64,000 nt of DNA, taken from assembly GCF_902833145.1 (NCBI RefSeq), contig NZ_CADFEN010000004.1, positions 62,001 through 126,000 of the forward strand. Direction: 5' to 3'. The translations under genes were made by a program, and so were the position numbers. Numbering within the stretch: position 1 is the first letter of the stretch; each line of letters opens with the position of its first letter. The stretch comes from Burkholderia sp. BCC0506. Its GTDB lineage: Bacteria > Pseudomonadota > Gammaproteobacteria > Burkholderiales > Burkholderiaceae. Positions 36,451 through 45,554 of the stretch are shown here, one piece after another. The notes under the pieces are model-generated. The model was not told where the DNA came from, ran no database searches, and saw only the letters and a program-made list of their open reading frames with translations.

Positions 36451-36831
36451 CGGAGCGCCTTGCGGCGCGGGCCGCGGGCACGGCCGGCATGCGCCGCGCG
36501 TGAATCGGGGTGAAGCATGACTTCGTGAAGAAATGGCGAACGGATGCGCATTGTGCCACCGATGCGACGCCCATCGGGTTTACGCGGATGGCCGGCCCGG
36601 CGGCCGCTGCCGATAAGCCCGGTCAGGCTGTCTGCGCAACGGGGCAGTTGGACGAGCGCAACGCTTTGCGCGCGACGACCCGCACCCGATGGACGGACGG
36701 TTTCCGACGTGACACCATTTTGTCCTCACGCGGCCGCACACCGCGTCGTCCGCCCTGCGGGCCACAGCTAGAACAGACCAAACATTCGCCGGGCGTTCGG
36801 CCTGCCCGGCCCCCGGCTCCGGAGATCCGTC
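36451..36831. other. Intergenic region between the acyltransferase and third porin
   Basis: 381 bp, divergent promoters expected. I see no gene, strong dyad or NTRAA-N6-TTCAT box. The last 15 bp contain the porin ribosome site CCGGAG. Confidence 0.45.
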
Positions 36832-37986
36832 ATGAAGAACCCCGTCATTTTTGCCGCCGCGCTCGCTGCTTTCGCCGCGCCGGCCTTTGCCGAGAACAGC
36901 GTGACGCTGTACGGCCTGATCGACGAAGGCTTCAATTACACGAACAACGTCAATGTCAATGGGGTCGGAAAGACCAATTACCAGCTCGCGAGCGGCTATG
37001 CGCAGGGCAGCCGCTGGGGCCTGAAGGGCAGCGAGGATCTCGGCGGCGGGCTGAAGGCGATCTTCACGCTGGAAAACGGGTTCGACGTGAACAACGGCCG
37101 GCTCGGCCAGGGCGGCCGGATGTTCGGCCGTCAGGCGTTCGTCGGGCTGTCCGAGTCGCGCTTCGGCACGCTGACCTTCGGCCGCCAGTACGATGCCGTC
37201 GTCGACTATCTCGCGCCGCTGACCGCGAACGGCAACTGGGGCGGCACGCTGTTCTCGCACCCGTTCGACAACGACAACACCGACAACTCGTTCCGCGTCA
37301 ACAACACGGTCAAGTACGCGAGCGCCGACTGGAACGGCCTGACCTTCGGCGGCACGTACAGCTTCAGCAACAGCACGGGCTTCTCGAACAACCGCCAGTA
37401 CAGCATCGGCGCGCAGTATTCGCTGGCCGGGCTGCAGGTGGCGGCCGCGTACCTGCAGGCGAACAACCCGGGCGTCGGCAGCGCGGGCGCGATCGCGGCC
37501 GACGATGCGAACTTCGTCGCCGATCGCCTGCGGATCTTCGGCGGCGGCGTCAACTACACGTTCGGCCCGGCCACGGTCGGCTTCGTCTATACGAAGACCG
37601 ACGTGAAGAATCCGGTATCGACGGTGTATCTGCCGGCGTCGACGTTCGCCGGCCTCGGGCTGACCGCGACGAAGTTCCAGAACTTCGAAGTCAACGGCAA
37701 GTACCAGCTCACGCCCGACTTCTTCCTCGGCGCCCAATATGTGTACACGGACGGCAAGTACGATGCCGCGGCCGGTTCGATCAAGCCGAAGTACCACACG
37801 GTCGGGCTGATGGCCGACTACAGCCTGTCGAAGCGCACCGACGTGTACCTGCAGGGCGCGTGGCAGAAGGTAGCCGGCGACAAGACGGGCACGGCGGCGG
37901 ACGGCGGCTATGTCGTCGGGACGGACGGCCCGTCGGCGTCGTCGAACCAGTTCTCGGTGCGCGCCGCGATCCGCCACAAGTTCTGA
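36832..37986 (+). CDS. Gram-negative porin, third of three
   Basis: 384-residue outer-membrane porin: signal peptide ending APAFAE, first strand NSVTLYGLIDEGFNY, SRWGLKGSEDLGGGLKAIF, GRQAFVGLSE, GTLTFGRQYDAVVD, and the terminal phenylalanine of AAIRHKF. It resembles the first porin (17346-18515) in many strands, including FDNDNTD in an extracellular loop. Good ribosome site. Unlike the second porin, its promoter region lacks the OmpR-type boxes, so regulation probably differs. Confidence 0.9.
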   Translation: MKNPVIFAAALAAFAAPAFAENSVTLYGLIDEGFNYTNNVNVNGVGKTNYQLASGYAQGSRWGLKGSEDLGGGLKAIFTLENGFDVNNGRLGQGGRMFGRQAFVGLSESRFGTLTFGRQYDAVVDYLAPLTANGNWGGTLFSHPFDNDNTDNSFRVNNTVKYASADWNGLTFGGTYSFSNSTGFSNNRQYSIGAQYSLAGLQVAAAYLQANNPGVGSAGAIAADDANFVADRLRIFGGGVNYTFGPATVGFVYTKTDVKNPVSTVYLPASTFAGLGLTATKFQNFEVNGKYQLTPDFFLGAQYVYTDGKYDAAAGSIKPKYHTVGLMADYSLSKRTDVYLQGAWQKVAGDKTGTAADGGYVVGTDGPSASSNQFSVRAAIRHKF

Positions 37987-38006
37987 CGTTCCGACCGGGC
38001 GCCGGC

Positions 38007-38027
38007 GCCGGGGTGGATGGCCCCGGC
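38007..38027. terminator. Candidate hairpin between the third porin and a LysR gene
   Basis: Arms GCCGGGG and CCCCGGC with a 7-base loop lie between the converging genes; no T-run follows, so termination efficiency is uncertain. Confidence 0.4.
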
Positions 38028-38037
38028 ACGGCCGTCG

Positions 38038-38949
38038 TCAGTCCGCCCGGTGCGTGCCGCCGAGCGTGTGCGCGAGCCAGTCGACGAAGATCCGCACGCG
38101 CGGCGCCAGGTGCCGGCCGGACGGGAACACCACCGACACGGGCAGCGGCCCGGCATTCCATTCCGGCAGCACCTCGACCAGCGAGCCGTCGGCGAGCAGC
38201 GGCGCGAGCCCGTCGCGCGGCGCCTGGATCAGCCCGAGGCCCGCGAGGCAGCAGGCGAGGTACGCCTGCGAGCTGTTGACCGACACGACGCTGCGCATCT
38301 TCACCGTGTGCATCTCGCCTGAATCCATGTCCGCATATTCCCAGTCCAGTTCGCGGCCCGTGCGGCTCGAAAAATAGCCGACCGCGACGTGGTCCGGCAG
38401 ATCGTCCGGCGAGCGCGGCGTGCCGTGGCGCGCGAGATAGGCCGGCGACGCGCAGTTGATCTGGGCCATCTCGCCGACGCGCCGTGCGACGAGCGACGTG
38501 TCGGACAGCGCGCCGACCCGCACCGCGCAGTCGATGCCGTCGGCCACGAGGTCGACGAACCGGTCGGTCATGCTGATCACGACGCGCAGGTCGGGGTAGC
38601 GTGCGTGGAAATCCGGCAGCGCCGGAATCACGTGGTTCAGCGCGAACCGTTCGGGCAGGTCGACGCGGATCACGCCGCGCGGCGACGCGCCGGCATCCTC
38701 GAACAGCGTTTCCGCATCGTCGAGATCGGCCAGCAATTGTGTACAGCGCTCGTAGTAGGTCGCACCCTCGGCGGTCAGCGCGACGCGCCGCGTCGTGCGT
38801 TGCAGCAGCCGGACCTTCAGGTGCTTCTCCAGATACTGGACGGCGTTGCTGACCGACGGGCGCGGCAGCTGAAGTTGCTCGGCGGCTTTCGTGAAGCTGC
38901 CCAGATGGGCGACGCGCGCGAAGATGCGCATTGCTTGCAGATGGTCCAT
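38038..38949 (-). CDS. LysR-family transcriptional regulator
   Basis: 303 residues, CrgA/DmlR-like subgroup: winged helix (about 1-60; [19 protein letters not shown]) and effector domain (about 90-295). It is divergent from an aldo/keto reductase gene across 141 bp, the typical arrangement in which a LysR protein controls its neighbour. Effector unknown. Confidence 0.9.
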   Translation of the reverse strand: MDHLQAMRIFARVAHLGSFTKAAEQLQLPRPSVSNAVQYLEKHLKVRLLQRTTRRVALTAEGATYYERCTQLLADLDDAETLFEDAGASPRGVIRVDLPERFALNHVIPALPDFHARYPDLRVVISMTDRFVDLVADGIDCAVRVGALSDTSLVARRVGEMAQINCASPAYLARHGTPRSPDDLPDHVAVGYFSSRTGRELDWEYADMDSGEMHTVKMRSVVSVNSSQAYLACCLAGLGLIQAPRDGLAPLLADGSLVEVLPEWNAGPLPVSVVFPSGRHLAPRVRIFVDWLAHTLGGTHRAD

Positions 38950-39090
38950 GCGGGGGCGGGAGCGTGGCGGATGGGAACAGGCTCCATTGTTAATCAGTGT
39001 CGAATGAATTGGTTGGGGGTTTCGCGTTTATCGCACGCCGCGATGCGTCCAGAATCCGGTTTATTCAGTCACTACCGCAAGGACACGGAC

Positions 39091-40092
39091 ATGGACGCAC
39101 GTCAACTGGGCCGCACGGGCCCGCAGGTTTCGGCGATCGGGCTCGGCTGCATGGGGATGTCGGATTTTTACGGGCCGGCGGATCGCGACGAAAGCATCGC
39201 GACACTGCACGCGGCGCTCGACAACGGGATCACGCTGCTCGATACGGGCGACTTCTACGGGATGGGCGACAACGAGATGCTGATTCGCGACGCGCTGCGC
39301 GGCCGGACGCGCGACCAGGTGCTGATCAGCGTGAAATTCGGCGCGTTGCGCGATCCGGCGGGCGGGTTTGCGGGCTACGACGCACGGCCCGCGGCGATCC
39401 GGAACTTCGTCGCGTATTCGCTGAAGCGGCTCGGCACCGACTACCTCGACATCTACCGCCCGGCCCGCGTCGATCCGGCGGTGCCGATCGAGGAGACGGT
39501 CGGCGCGATCGCCGATCTCGTGAAGGCCGGGTACGTGCGCCATATCGGGCTGTCCGAAGCCGGTGCGGACACGATCCGCCGGGCGGCCGCCGCCGCGCCG
39601 ATCGCCGATCTGCAGATCGAGTATTCGCTGCTGTCGCGCGGGATCGAGGCCGAGATCCTGCCCGCGTGCCGCGAACTCGGCATCGGCGTGACGGCCTACG
39701 GCGTGCTGTCGCGCGGGCTGCTCGGCGGGCGCTGGAGCGCGGCACGGCAGGGCGAGCGCGATTTCCGTTCGGCGAGCCCGCGCTTCCAGGGCGAGAACCT
39801 CGCGCACAACCTCGCGCTCGTCGACGCGCTGCGCGCGATCGCCGACGAGAAGGGCAGCAATCCGGCGCAGGTCGCGATCGCGTGGGCGTTGTCGCGCGGC
39901 GCCGACATCGTGCCGCTGGTCGGCGCACGCAAGCGCACGCAACTGCAGGATGGTTTGCAGGCGACAGAATTGCAACTAACGGTCGATGATCTCGAGCGCA
40001 TCGAAGCGGCGGTTCCCGCCGGGGCGGCGGCCGGTGAGCGCTATCCGGCCGCGCAGATGGCGCACCTCGACAGCGAGCAAGGCCGGGGGTGA
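39091..40092 (+). CDS. Aldo/keto reductase with an altered active-site tetrad
   Basis: 333-residue (beta/alpha)8 NADPH-dependent reductase: [11 protein letters not shown] at about 19-29, presumed catalytic Asp and Tyr in LLDTGDFYG, Lys in ISVKFGA. The fourth tetrad position, normally His in the YYQHRVDP-type motif, reads YRPARVDP, so Ala replaces His. NADPH-binding segments near the C terminus ([13 protein letters not shown]) are present. Start at 39091 behind AAGGAC. Probable substrates are small aldehydes or ketones; the altered tetrad could lower activity or shift pH dependence. Divergent LysR gene probably regulates it. Confidence 0.87.
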   Translation: MDARQLGRTGPQVSAIGLGCMGMSDFYGPADRDESIATLHAALDNGITLLDTGDFYGMGDNEMLIRDALRGRTRDQVLISVKFGALRDPAGGFAGYDARPAAIRNFVAYSLKRLGTDYLDIYRPARVDPAVPIEETVGAIADLVKAGYVRHIGLSEAGADTIRRAAAAAPIADLQIEYSLLSRGIEAEILPACRELGIGVTAYGVLSRGLLGGRWSAARQGERDFRSASPRFQGENLAHNLALVDALRAIADEKGSNPAQVAIAWALSRGADIVPLVGARKRTQLQDGLQATELQLTVDDLERIEAAVPAGAAAGERYPAAQMAHLDSEQGRG

Positions 40093-40223
40093 TTCACGGG
40101 GCCGGATCGACGAGCCTGACAGCCCCGTCGGACGGCCCCGAGCCAGCCTCAGGCAAAACCAGATGGCGGGCGGCATGCCGGGCAGGCACCATCGGCGCCG
40201 TACTCAACGGACGGAATGCCGCC

Positions 40224-40964
40224 ATGCAAATGCATACGCTGACGATCATCGCGCTGGTTTTCCTTTTGGCCGGCGCGGTCAAGGGCATGATCGGGCTCGG
40301 GCTGCCGACGATCGCGATGGGGCTGCTGACGCTCGCGATGCCGCCGTCGGCCGCGGCGAGCCTGCTGCTCGTGCCGTCGTTCATCACCAATGTGTGGCAG
40401 TTGTGGCTCGGTCCGTCGTTCGGCGCGCTGCTGCGCCGGCTGTGGCCGCTGCTCGTCGGCCTGACGGTCGGCACGCTGACGGGCGGGTTGCCGGCACTCG
40501 CGGCCGGCAGCACGTGGACGCACGCGGCGCTCGGCGTCGTACTGGTGCTTTACGGGCTGTGGGGGCTGGCGGCGGCGCGGCTGCCCGCACCGGGGCGCCA
40601 CGAAAAATGGTTGTCGGCCGTGGTCGGCTACCTGACGGGCGTCGTGACGGCCGCGACCGGTGTGTTCGTCGTACCGGCCGTGCCGTACCTGCAGGCGCTG
40701 CGCTTGTCGAAGGACGACCTGATCCAGGCGCTCGGGCTGTCATTTACCGCATCGACGATCGTGCTCGGCCTGCAACTGCGCGTGACGGGCGCACTGCAGA
40801 CGGTCGATCTCGGCGTGTCGGCGCTCGCGCTCGTGCCCGCGCTGGCGGGCATGGCCGGCGGGCAATATGCGCGGCGCGTGATGAGCGAGAAGATGTTCAA
40901 GCGTTGCTTCTTCGTCGGGCTGATCGCGCTCGGCGCGTACATGGCGGGGGCGGGGCGAGGGTGA
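40224..40964 (+). CDS. TauE/SafE family inner-membrane permease
   Basis: 246 residues, seven to eight membrane segments in two similar halves, each with a glycine-rich GxxxGxGxP-like entry (GAVKGMIGLGLPTIAMG in the first, GYLTGVVTAATGVFVVPAVP in the second). Family members export sulfite or sulfoacetate or move other small anions, but most are uncharacterised. The start at 40224 (MQMHTLTI) follows GGAATG; upstream codons are not membrane-like. No sulfonate genes adjoin it, so the substrate is open. Confidence 0.85.
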   Translation: MQMHTLTIIALVFLLAGAVKGMIGLGLPTIAMGLLTLAMPPSAAASLLLVPSFITNVWQLWLGPSFGALLRRLWPLLVGLTVGTLTGGLPALAAGSTWTHAALGVVLVLYGLWGLAAARLPAPGRHEKWLSAVVGYLTGVVTAATGVFVVPAVPYLQALRLSKDDLIQALGLSFTASTIVLGLQLRVTGALQTVDLGVSALALVPALAGMAGGQYARRVMSEKMFKRCFFVGLIALGAYMAGAGRG

Positions 40965-40988
40965 ACGCGTGCCCGGGCGCCGATGCAT

Positions 40989-41025
40989 GATCCCGAAGCC
41001 GGTTCCGGCAACCGGCTTCGGGATC
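40989..41025. terminator. Strong hairpin between converging genes
   Basis: A perfect inverted repeat with 16-bp arms (GATCCCGAAGCCGGTT and its complement) and a 5-base loop, between the ends of the permease gene and the large lipoprotein gene. No T-run, but the stem is strong enough to act as a bidirectional terminator or transcript-end stabiliser. Confidence 0.65.
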
Positions 41026-41050
41026 GGTCACGGGATGGCGGTCGCGCCGC

Positions 41051-43222
41051 TCACGCCGGATCCGCGTACTTCAGCGTCCACCCGACCGTGCGGGTCGCGC
41101 CCGCGCCGAGCGCGAACGGTTTCGTCGTGCACGCGAAGTTCGAGTGCAGTTGTCCGATCGGCGTCGTCGACAGCGGATTCGTCGCGCCGTTTACCGTGTC
41201 GAAGGCGGACAGCGCGCAGTTGTCGAACCCGGATGCCGTATAGCCGGTCGCGGCGCTGTTCGCGTACGTCACCGACACGCCGTCGCCATTGGCCTGCGTC
41301 GACGCGAAATCCGCGAACGACGTGAAGTCGGTCTCGACCGCGAGGTTGCCGGCGAGCGCGCCCGAACTCAGCGTATCGCTGCGCGAGATCGTGCCGTGCG
41401 CGAACGTCAGCACCGTATGCACCTGCAGGTCGAGATCCGTCGTGTAGGCGGCGTTCTTCGACGCGAGCCGGAACTTCGTCGTATCGAACGACACGATCAC
41501 CTGGCCGTTGCCTTGCTGCACGTTCAGGTTCTTGTAGTACGTGACGGGAATGTAGGTCTTCGCGTTGTACGTCACCTGCGGCACCAGCAGCGCATAGCCG
41601 AGGTCGGTCGTGCCGTAGATGAGCTTGTCGGAGAACGGCACCGGGTAATACGGCGTGTACGAATCGTAGTCGGGCGCCTGGCTGAGGTTCAGGTTGATCA
41701 CGCGCCGGCCGTCGCGCACGGTGAGCAGCGCGGCGCTGTACGGATGGGCGGTGTCGCCCGGCCGGTTGTACCAGGTGAGCGTATAGCGCGGCAGCGCGTC
41801 GAGCCAGGCGGCGTAATCCGAATCGGCCATCGGCGCCTGGCCGCCGAAGCCGAGCTTGTTCCACCATGCGTTCACGTACAGGTACTGGTGCAGCAGGCTG
41901 AAGTTCTCGCCCATCACGCGCGGCTTGCCGCGATACGTGTCGGTGCCGCGGCCCTTGACCCACATGTTCACCGACGGCGTCGGCAGCGACGGGTCGTACC
42001 AGTACGTGTCGAAGCGACGCGCGGCCTGGTAGATGAACGCATACGCAACCTGCTTCTCGCGGTCGGTCAGCACGCCGGCATTGGCCGCGGCCGTCAGCAC
42101 TTCCATGAACGCCGAATCGCCGTACGGGCCGATCGAGCGGCCGTAGTTGAAGCCCTGGCCGCCGGCGTTCAGCTGCGGCAGGATCAGGTCGACCGACTTG
42201 CGCAAATAGCCCTTCAGCTCCGGCGTGAGATTCGCTTCGTTACCCATCTCGAACGTGCGCTCGACCACTTCGCCGATCAGCAGCGTGCTGTAACGGTCGA
42301 AGCGCGCCTGGTCGTAGTAGGTCGTGTGCGTGTTCGATGCTTCGTCGGAGAACCCGCCCGACGAGTCGTTGCGGATGTGGTTCGTCAGCGTGTACAGCAG
42401 CGCGTCGCGTGCGCCCATCGTCGCGACCGCCGGATCGGTCTTCGATGCGAACGACGGGCTGCTCCAGCCGAGCTTCTGGCGCAGCCCGGCGATGCCGTAG
42501 GACACCGCATAGTAGTTCTGCGCGGTGTTGAGCGACGCGATATCGATCGGCGTGCCGGCGGCCGGGCACGTATTGGTCTTGCCGCTCGCATCGGGGCCGA
42601 ACATGTCGCAGAACGTGAGGCGCTGCTGCAGCGTCGCGAGCATCGCGTCGCTGAAGACTTCGTTGAGCATCCCGTGCGCCTTCAGGTTGTTCAGCGCGAC
42701 GAGATAGTAGTACTCGCCCCACGACGTGTTCGCATACGCGTAGTTGCTGCCGGACTGCGCCATCATCGCGGTCGTGATCGTCTGGTACGTCGCGAGGTAG
42801 CTCGCGTATTGCGGGTCGTTCTTCGACTTCATGTCGATCAGGATGTACGACAGGCCGAGCGCGAGCTTGCCGGGCAGGAATTTGTCGCCGGTATTCGTGT
42901 CGAGCACGTGCACGGGCGTGCCGTCGCCGAGATCCATCACGACCTGCGTGAAATCGGGCGATTTCCGGATCAGGTCGAACAACGCGCGCATCTGGCCCAT
43001 CATCGTGACCGGAATGTTCGTGCCGGCCGGCACGCCGGTGTCGGGCGCGCCGTAGACGAGCGCCTGCAGCGAGTTCGGCGCGAGCGACGGCGTGGTCGGC
43101 GTGGTGGACGAAGGGGGCGACGGCGGCGTGTCGGTCACGTCGTTGCCGCCGCACGCGCTGACGAGCACGACGGAAAGGGCGCTGAGCGCGGCCCCGAGCG
43201 CGAATCTGCTGCGCGGATGCAT
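41051..43222 (-). CDS. Large secreted lipoprotein, family not recognised
   Basis: 723 residues. Lipoprotein signal peptide with lipobox VSAC, then a Pro/Ser/Thr linker (to about residue 45). The next 400 residues are helix-rich with repeated aromatic patches (TSWGEYYYLVALNNLKAHG, GFNYGRSIGPYGDSAF), and the last 250 look beta-rich. That helical-toroid plus beta-sandwich pattern is seen in polysaccharide lyases and related glycan enzymes, but I see no decisive catalytic motif, so the function is open. GGAGACACC precedes the ATG at 43222. The promoter carries a perfect LacI-type operator, which favours a sugar-related role. No partner genes adjoin. Confidence 0.7.
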   Translation of the reverse strand: MHPRSRFALGAALSALSVVLVSACGGNDVTDTPPSPPSSTTPTTPSLAPNSLQALVYGAPDTGVPAGTNIPVTMMGQMRALFDLIRKSPDFTQVVMDLGDGTPVHVLDTNTGDKFLPGKLALGLSYILIDMKSKNDPQYASYLATYQTITTAMMAQSGSNYAYANTSWGEYYYLVALNNLKAHGMLNEVFSDAMLATLQQRLTFCDMFGPDASGKTNTCPAAGTPIDIASLNTAQNYYAVSYGIAGLRQKLGWSSPSFASKTDPAVATMGARDALLYTLTNHIRNDSSGGFSDEASNTHTTYYDQARFDRYSTLLIGEVVERTFEMGNEANLTPELKGYLRKSVDLILPQLNAGGQGFNYGRSIGPYGDSAFMEVLTAAANAGVLTDREKQVAYAFIYQAARRFDTYWYDPSLPTPSVNMWVKGRGTDTYRGKPRVMGENFSLLHQYLYVNAWWNKLGFGGQAPMADSDYAAWLDALPRYTLTWYNRPGDTAHPYSAALLTVRDGRRVINLNLSQAPDYDSYTPYYPVPFSDKLIYGTTDLGYALLVPQVTYNAKTYIPVTYYKNLNVQQGNGQVIVSFDTTKFRLASKNAAYTTDLDLQVHTVLTFAHGTISRSDTLSSGALAGNLAVETDFTSFADFASTQANGDGVSVTYANSAATGYTASGFDNCALSAFDTVNGATNPLSTTPIGQLHSNFACTTKPFALGAGATRTVGWTLKYADPA

Positions 43223-43401
43223 GGTGTCTCCAGTTTTGAATAGTGGTGAAGCACGGGCATGTGTGGCCGATGCCGCGCGCGATGCCCGTACCCGGCCTCC
43301 GCCTTGCAACCCTGTTCCCTGCACGCGGATGGCCTGGATCGCATAGCGAGCGGGCACACGTTCCCCCTGCGCGGGCCATGACCGGCGTCGCGCTCGAGCG
43401 A

Positions 43402-43417
43402 TGGAAAACGTTTTCCA
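43402..43417. promoter_or_regulatory. LacI-type operator TGGAAAACGTTTTCCA
   Basis: A perfect 16-bp palindrome centred on CG, the form bound by LacI/GalR-family repressors. It adjoins the -10 element of the leftward promoter at 43418-43446, overlapping the expected transcription start, so a bound repressor would block initiation of the lipoprotein gene. Confidence 0.75.
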
Positions 43418-43446
43418 AATTTAGGCATCGAGCGACGCGATGTCAA
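43418..43446 (-). promoter_or_regulatory. Sigma70-type promoter of the large lipoprotein gene
   Basis: On the minus strand, a consensus -35 TTGACA (43441-43446) and a -10 TAAATT (43418-43423) are separated by exactly 17 bp. The transcript would have a leader of about 185 bases before the ATG at 43222. Confidence 0.75.
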
Positions 43447-43633
43447 TGAACTTTCACGTCGAATGCGCCGGTAGAAACCCGAATGGCAGGAAGGTGGAGT
43501 GTGAGGGGTTGGGTGGAATTACACGGAAATCGCCGGGATTTTTCGTGACGGGTGCGCAGCAATCGCCCGAAGGAACGGCTTGCAAGCGGCGCACGGCAGC
43601 GCGGCATCGGAGCAGGTTTCCGATGCATGAAGA

Positions 43634-43649
43634 GAGAAAACGTTATCCA
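43634..43649. promoter_or_regulatory. Second, imperfect LacI-type operator
   Basis: GAGAAAACGTTATCCA matches 13 of 16 positions of the perfect operator, 232 bp away centre to centre. Paired sites at such distances allow DNA looping by tetrameric repressors; that role is inferred. Confidence 0.4.
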
Positions 43650-43725
43650 TACGAATCGAGGCACGTTCGATCCGCGACTGTCCATCGGCTGCAGCGCGCG
43701 CGGCGACCCGCCGTTTCGACGACGT

Positions 43726-44118
43726 TCAAAGCTGCTTCTCGATCGCCGCCTTGTCGATCACCGACCACACCTGGCGGATCTTGCCTTCGTGAAATTCGTA
43801 GAACACGTTCTCGGCGAACGTGACCTTGCGGCCGTCGACGGCGAGCCCCATGAACGTCCCCTTCGGCGCACACGCAAAGCGAAGACGGCACGCGACGCGC
43901 GGCGGCTCGCACACGAGCAGCCGGATGTCGAAACGGAGATCGGGAATGTCGCGGAAATCCTGTTCCAGCATCGCGCGGTAACCGGCGAGGCCGAGCGGCC
44001 GATCGTTGTGGATCACGTCGTCGGCCACGTACGCGCCGAGCGCCGTCCAGTCCTGCCGGTTCAGGCAATCGATATACGCGCGGTAGCGGGTGGCGAGATC
44101 GGTATCGGTCATGGCCAT
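43726..44118 (-). CDS. SnoaL-like/NTF2-fold protein
   Basis: 130 residues with the NTF2-like cone fold pattern: N-terminal helix YRAYIDCLNRQDWTALGAYV, then VADDVIHNDRPLGLAGYRAML and strands ending VTFAENVFYEFHEGKIRQVW. Relatives include SnoaL-type cyclases and ester-cyclase-like proteins, many with no known reaction. GGAGACATGG at the start gives a good ribosome site. A LysR gene lies 40 bp upstream in the same direction, so the pair may form a transcript. Confidence 0.8.
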   Translation of the reverse strand: MAMTDTDLATRYRAYIDCLNRQDWTALGAYVADDVIHNDRPLGLAGYRAMLEQDFRDIPDLRFDIRLLVCEPPRVACRLRFACAPKGTFMGLAVDGRKVTFAENVFYEFHEGKIRQVWSVIDKAAIEKQL

Positions 44119-44158
44119 GTCTCCGTGTGTCGATGGGTCGAGTCGAATACGGCGTGCG

Positions 44159-45055
44159 TCATCGCGGCGGTGCGTCGCCGGACAGGAACGCGACGAACGC
44201 CTGCGTGTACTTCGGCAGCGCGTCGAACGATCGCGCGCAAAGCGTCAGTTTCCGATGGCTCCACGGATCGGACAGTTCGACGAGCCGCACGTCCATCGTC
44301 TGCATCGCGCGCTCGGCCGCGTGCCGCGACACGATGCCGATGCCCACGCCGCTCGCGATCACGCGGCAGATCGCGTCGAAGCTCTTCAACTGCACGCGAT
44401 AGCGGATCCGCTTGCCGATCGCGCGCGCCTGGTCGGCGAGATGCACCTGCAGCGCGCTGCCGTCGGTGAGGCCGATGAAGTCTTCGTCGGCGATGTCGTC
44501 GAACGCGACCTGGTCGTGCGACGCGAGCGGGTGCGCGGCCGGCACGACGGCGATCAGCCAGTCTTCGCGGAACGGCTTCTGTTCGAGCCCGCCGAGGCCG
44601 ACCGAATCGGCGACGATGCCGACCTCGGCCGTCTTGTTGCGGATCGCGTGCACGATCTCCTGGCTCGAGCGTTCCTCGACGCTGATCGACAGCTTCGGAT
44701 GGCGCGGCAGGTAATCGGCCAGTGCGTCGGGCAGGTATTCGCTCAGCGACGCGGTGTTGCACAGCAGCCGGATATGGCCGCGCAGCCCCTGGCCGTACTG
44801 CTGCAGTTCGCCGCGCATGTGATCGATCTGCTGCAGCACGGTGCGCGCGTGGTGTTCGAGCGCGCGCCCCGCATCGGTCGCCTGCGCGCCCGATTTGGTC
44901 CGGTGCAGCAGCGGCACGCCGAGCTCGTCCTCCATTCCGCGAATGCGCTCGCTCGCCGCCTGCAGCGTGATGTGCGTGCGTTCCGCGCCGCCCGTGATCG
45001 TGCCTGCCTCGCAGATGTTCAGGAAGAGCCGCAGGTCGGTCAGGTCGAAGCGCAT
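44159..45055 (-). CDS. LysR-family transcriptional regulator
   Basis: 298 residues: winged helix (about 1-60; GTITGGAERTHITLQAASERI) and effector domain (about 90-290) with GIGIVSRHAAER. The subgroup resembles regulators of small catabolic operons. It is co-directional with the SnoaL-like gene downstream. Effector unknown. Confidence 0.88.
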   Translation of the reverse strand: MRFDLTDLRLFLNICEAGTITGGAERTHITLQAASERIRGMEDELGVPLLHRTKSGAQATDAGRALEHHARTVLQQIDHMRGELQQYGQGLRGHIRLLCNTASLSEYLPDALADYLPRHPKLSISVEERSSQEIVHAIRNKTAEVGIVADSVGLGGLEQKPFREDWLIAVVPAAHPLASHDQVAFDDIADEDFIGLTDGSALQVHLADQARAIGKRIRYRVQLKSFDAICRVIASGVGIGIVSRHAAERAMQTMDVRLVELSDPWSHRKLTLCARSFDALPKYTQAFVAFLSGDAPPR

Positions 45056-45208
45056 GATGGGGCGAGGCGAGGGGTGGGAATGGCCGATAAGTTAGCAGGA
45101 ACCGCCGCGCCGGTCTCAGGGGCAGCCTGAGGCCCGGTTCGCCGCTTCCGCATTTTCGGGGCGCGATCGATGGCCGATCATGAACGCACATCAACCGGGG
45201 AGCCTGTC

Positions 45209-45319
45209 ATGCGGATCGATCCGTCGTGGGGCGTGTCGTTCAAGATCGCGCTGCATCTGCTGTTCCTGTGCATCGGCGTCGCGTGGGCCGGGGCCGAATT
45301 CGTCGCATGGTTGCGGTGA
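45209..45319 (+). CDS. 36-residue single-pass membrane protein
   Basis: MRIDPSWGVSFKIALHLLFL begins a 36-residue frame consisting almost wholly of one membrane helix (about residues 10-31) and ending FVAWLR. GGGGAG lies seven bases before the ATG, which supports translation. Small hydrophobic proteins of this type are common and often missed. Function unknown. It sits alone between a leftward LysR gene and the LysM/LytM lipoprotein gene. Confidence 0.5.
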   Translation: MRIDPSWGVSFKIALHLLFLCIGVAWAGAEFVAWLR

Positions 45320-45554
45320 ATGTCAGGTTCGAGCCTATCAAAACGAATCGGCCATAGTTTTTTGCGACGAAAATGCTTCCGTTTTTCTGCGGAAAGACCA
45401 TCAAGTTTTTCCGGATCGGACCGTATTACCGGTAGCGAATGCCGGCCGGCATCCGGTCCGTGATCGTTTGTCATCATTGTTTGCATCCGGTTACACGTCG
45501 GCCGTTCCGTTTTTGAGATGCTTGAAAGATTGTCAAACCGGAGTCGGATCGTCC

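Larger units (their letters stand above)
43223..43725. other. Long intergenic region upstream of the lipoprotein gene
   Basis: 503 bp. Besides the promoter and operator at 43402-43446 and the second operator-like site at 43634-43649, I see nothing coding: a 180-bp untranslated leader on one side and a gene-free stretch up to the end of the SnoaL-like gene on the other. Confidence 0.5.

Noticed and set aside
45180-45380. Alternative longer plus-strand frame from 45180 running into the NlpD-like gene region
   Set aside because: Cysteine/serine/arginine-rich translation without features; the short frame at 45209 with its own ribosome site explains the sequence better.
45439-45452. Palindrome ATGCCGGCCGGCAT upstream of the NlpD-like gene
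   Set aside because: GC-rich short palindromes of this composition arise easily in such DNA, and it has no positional support as operator or terminator.
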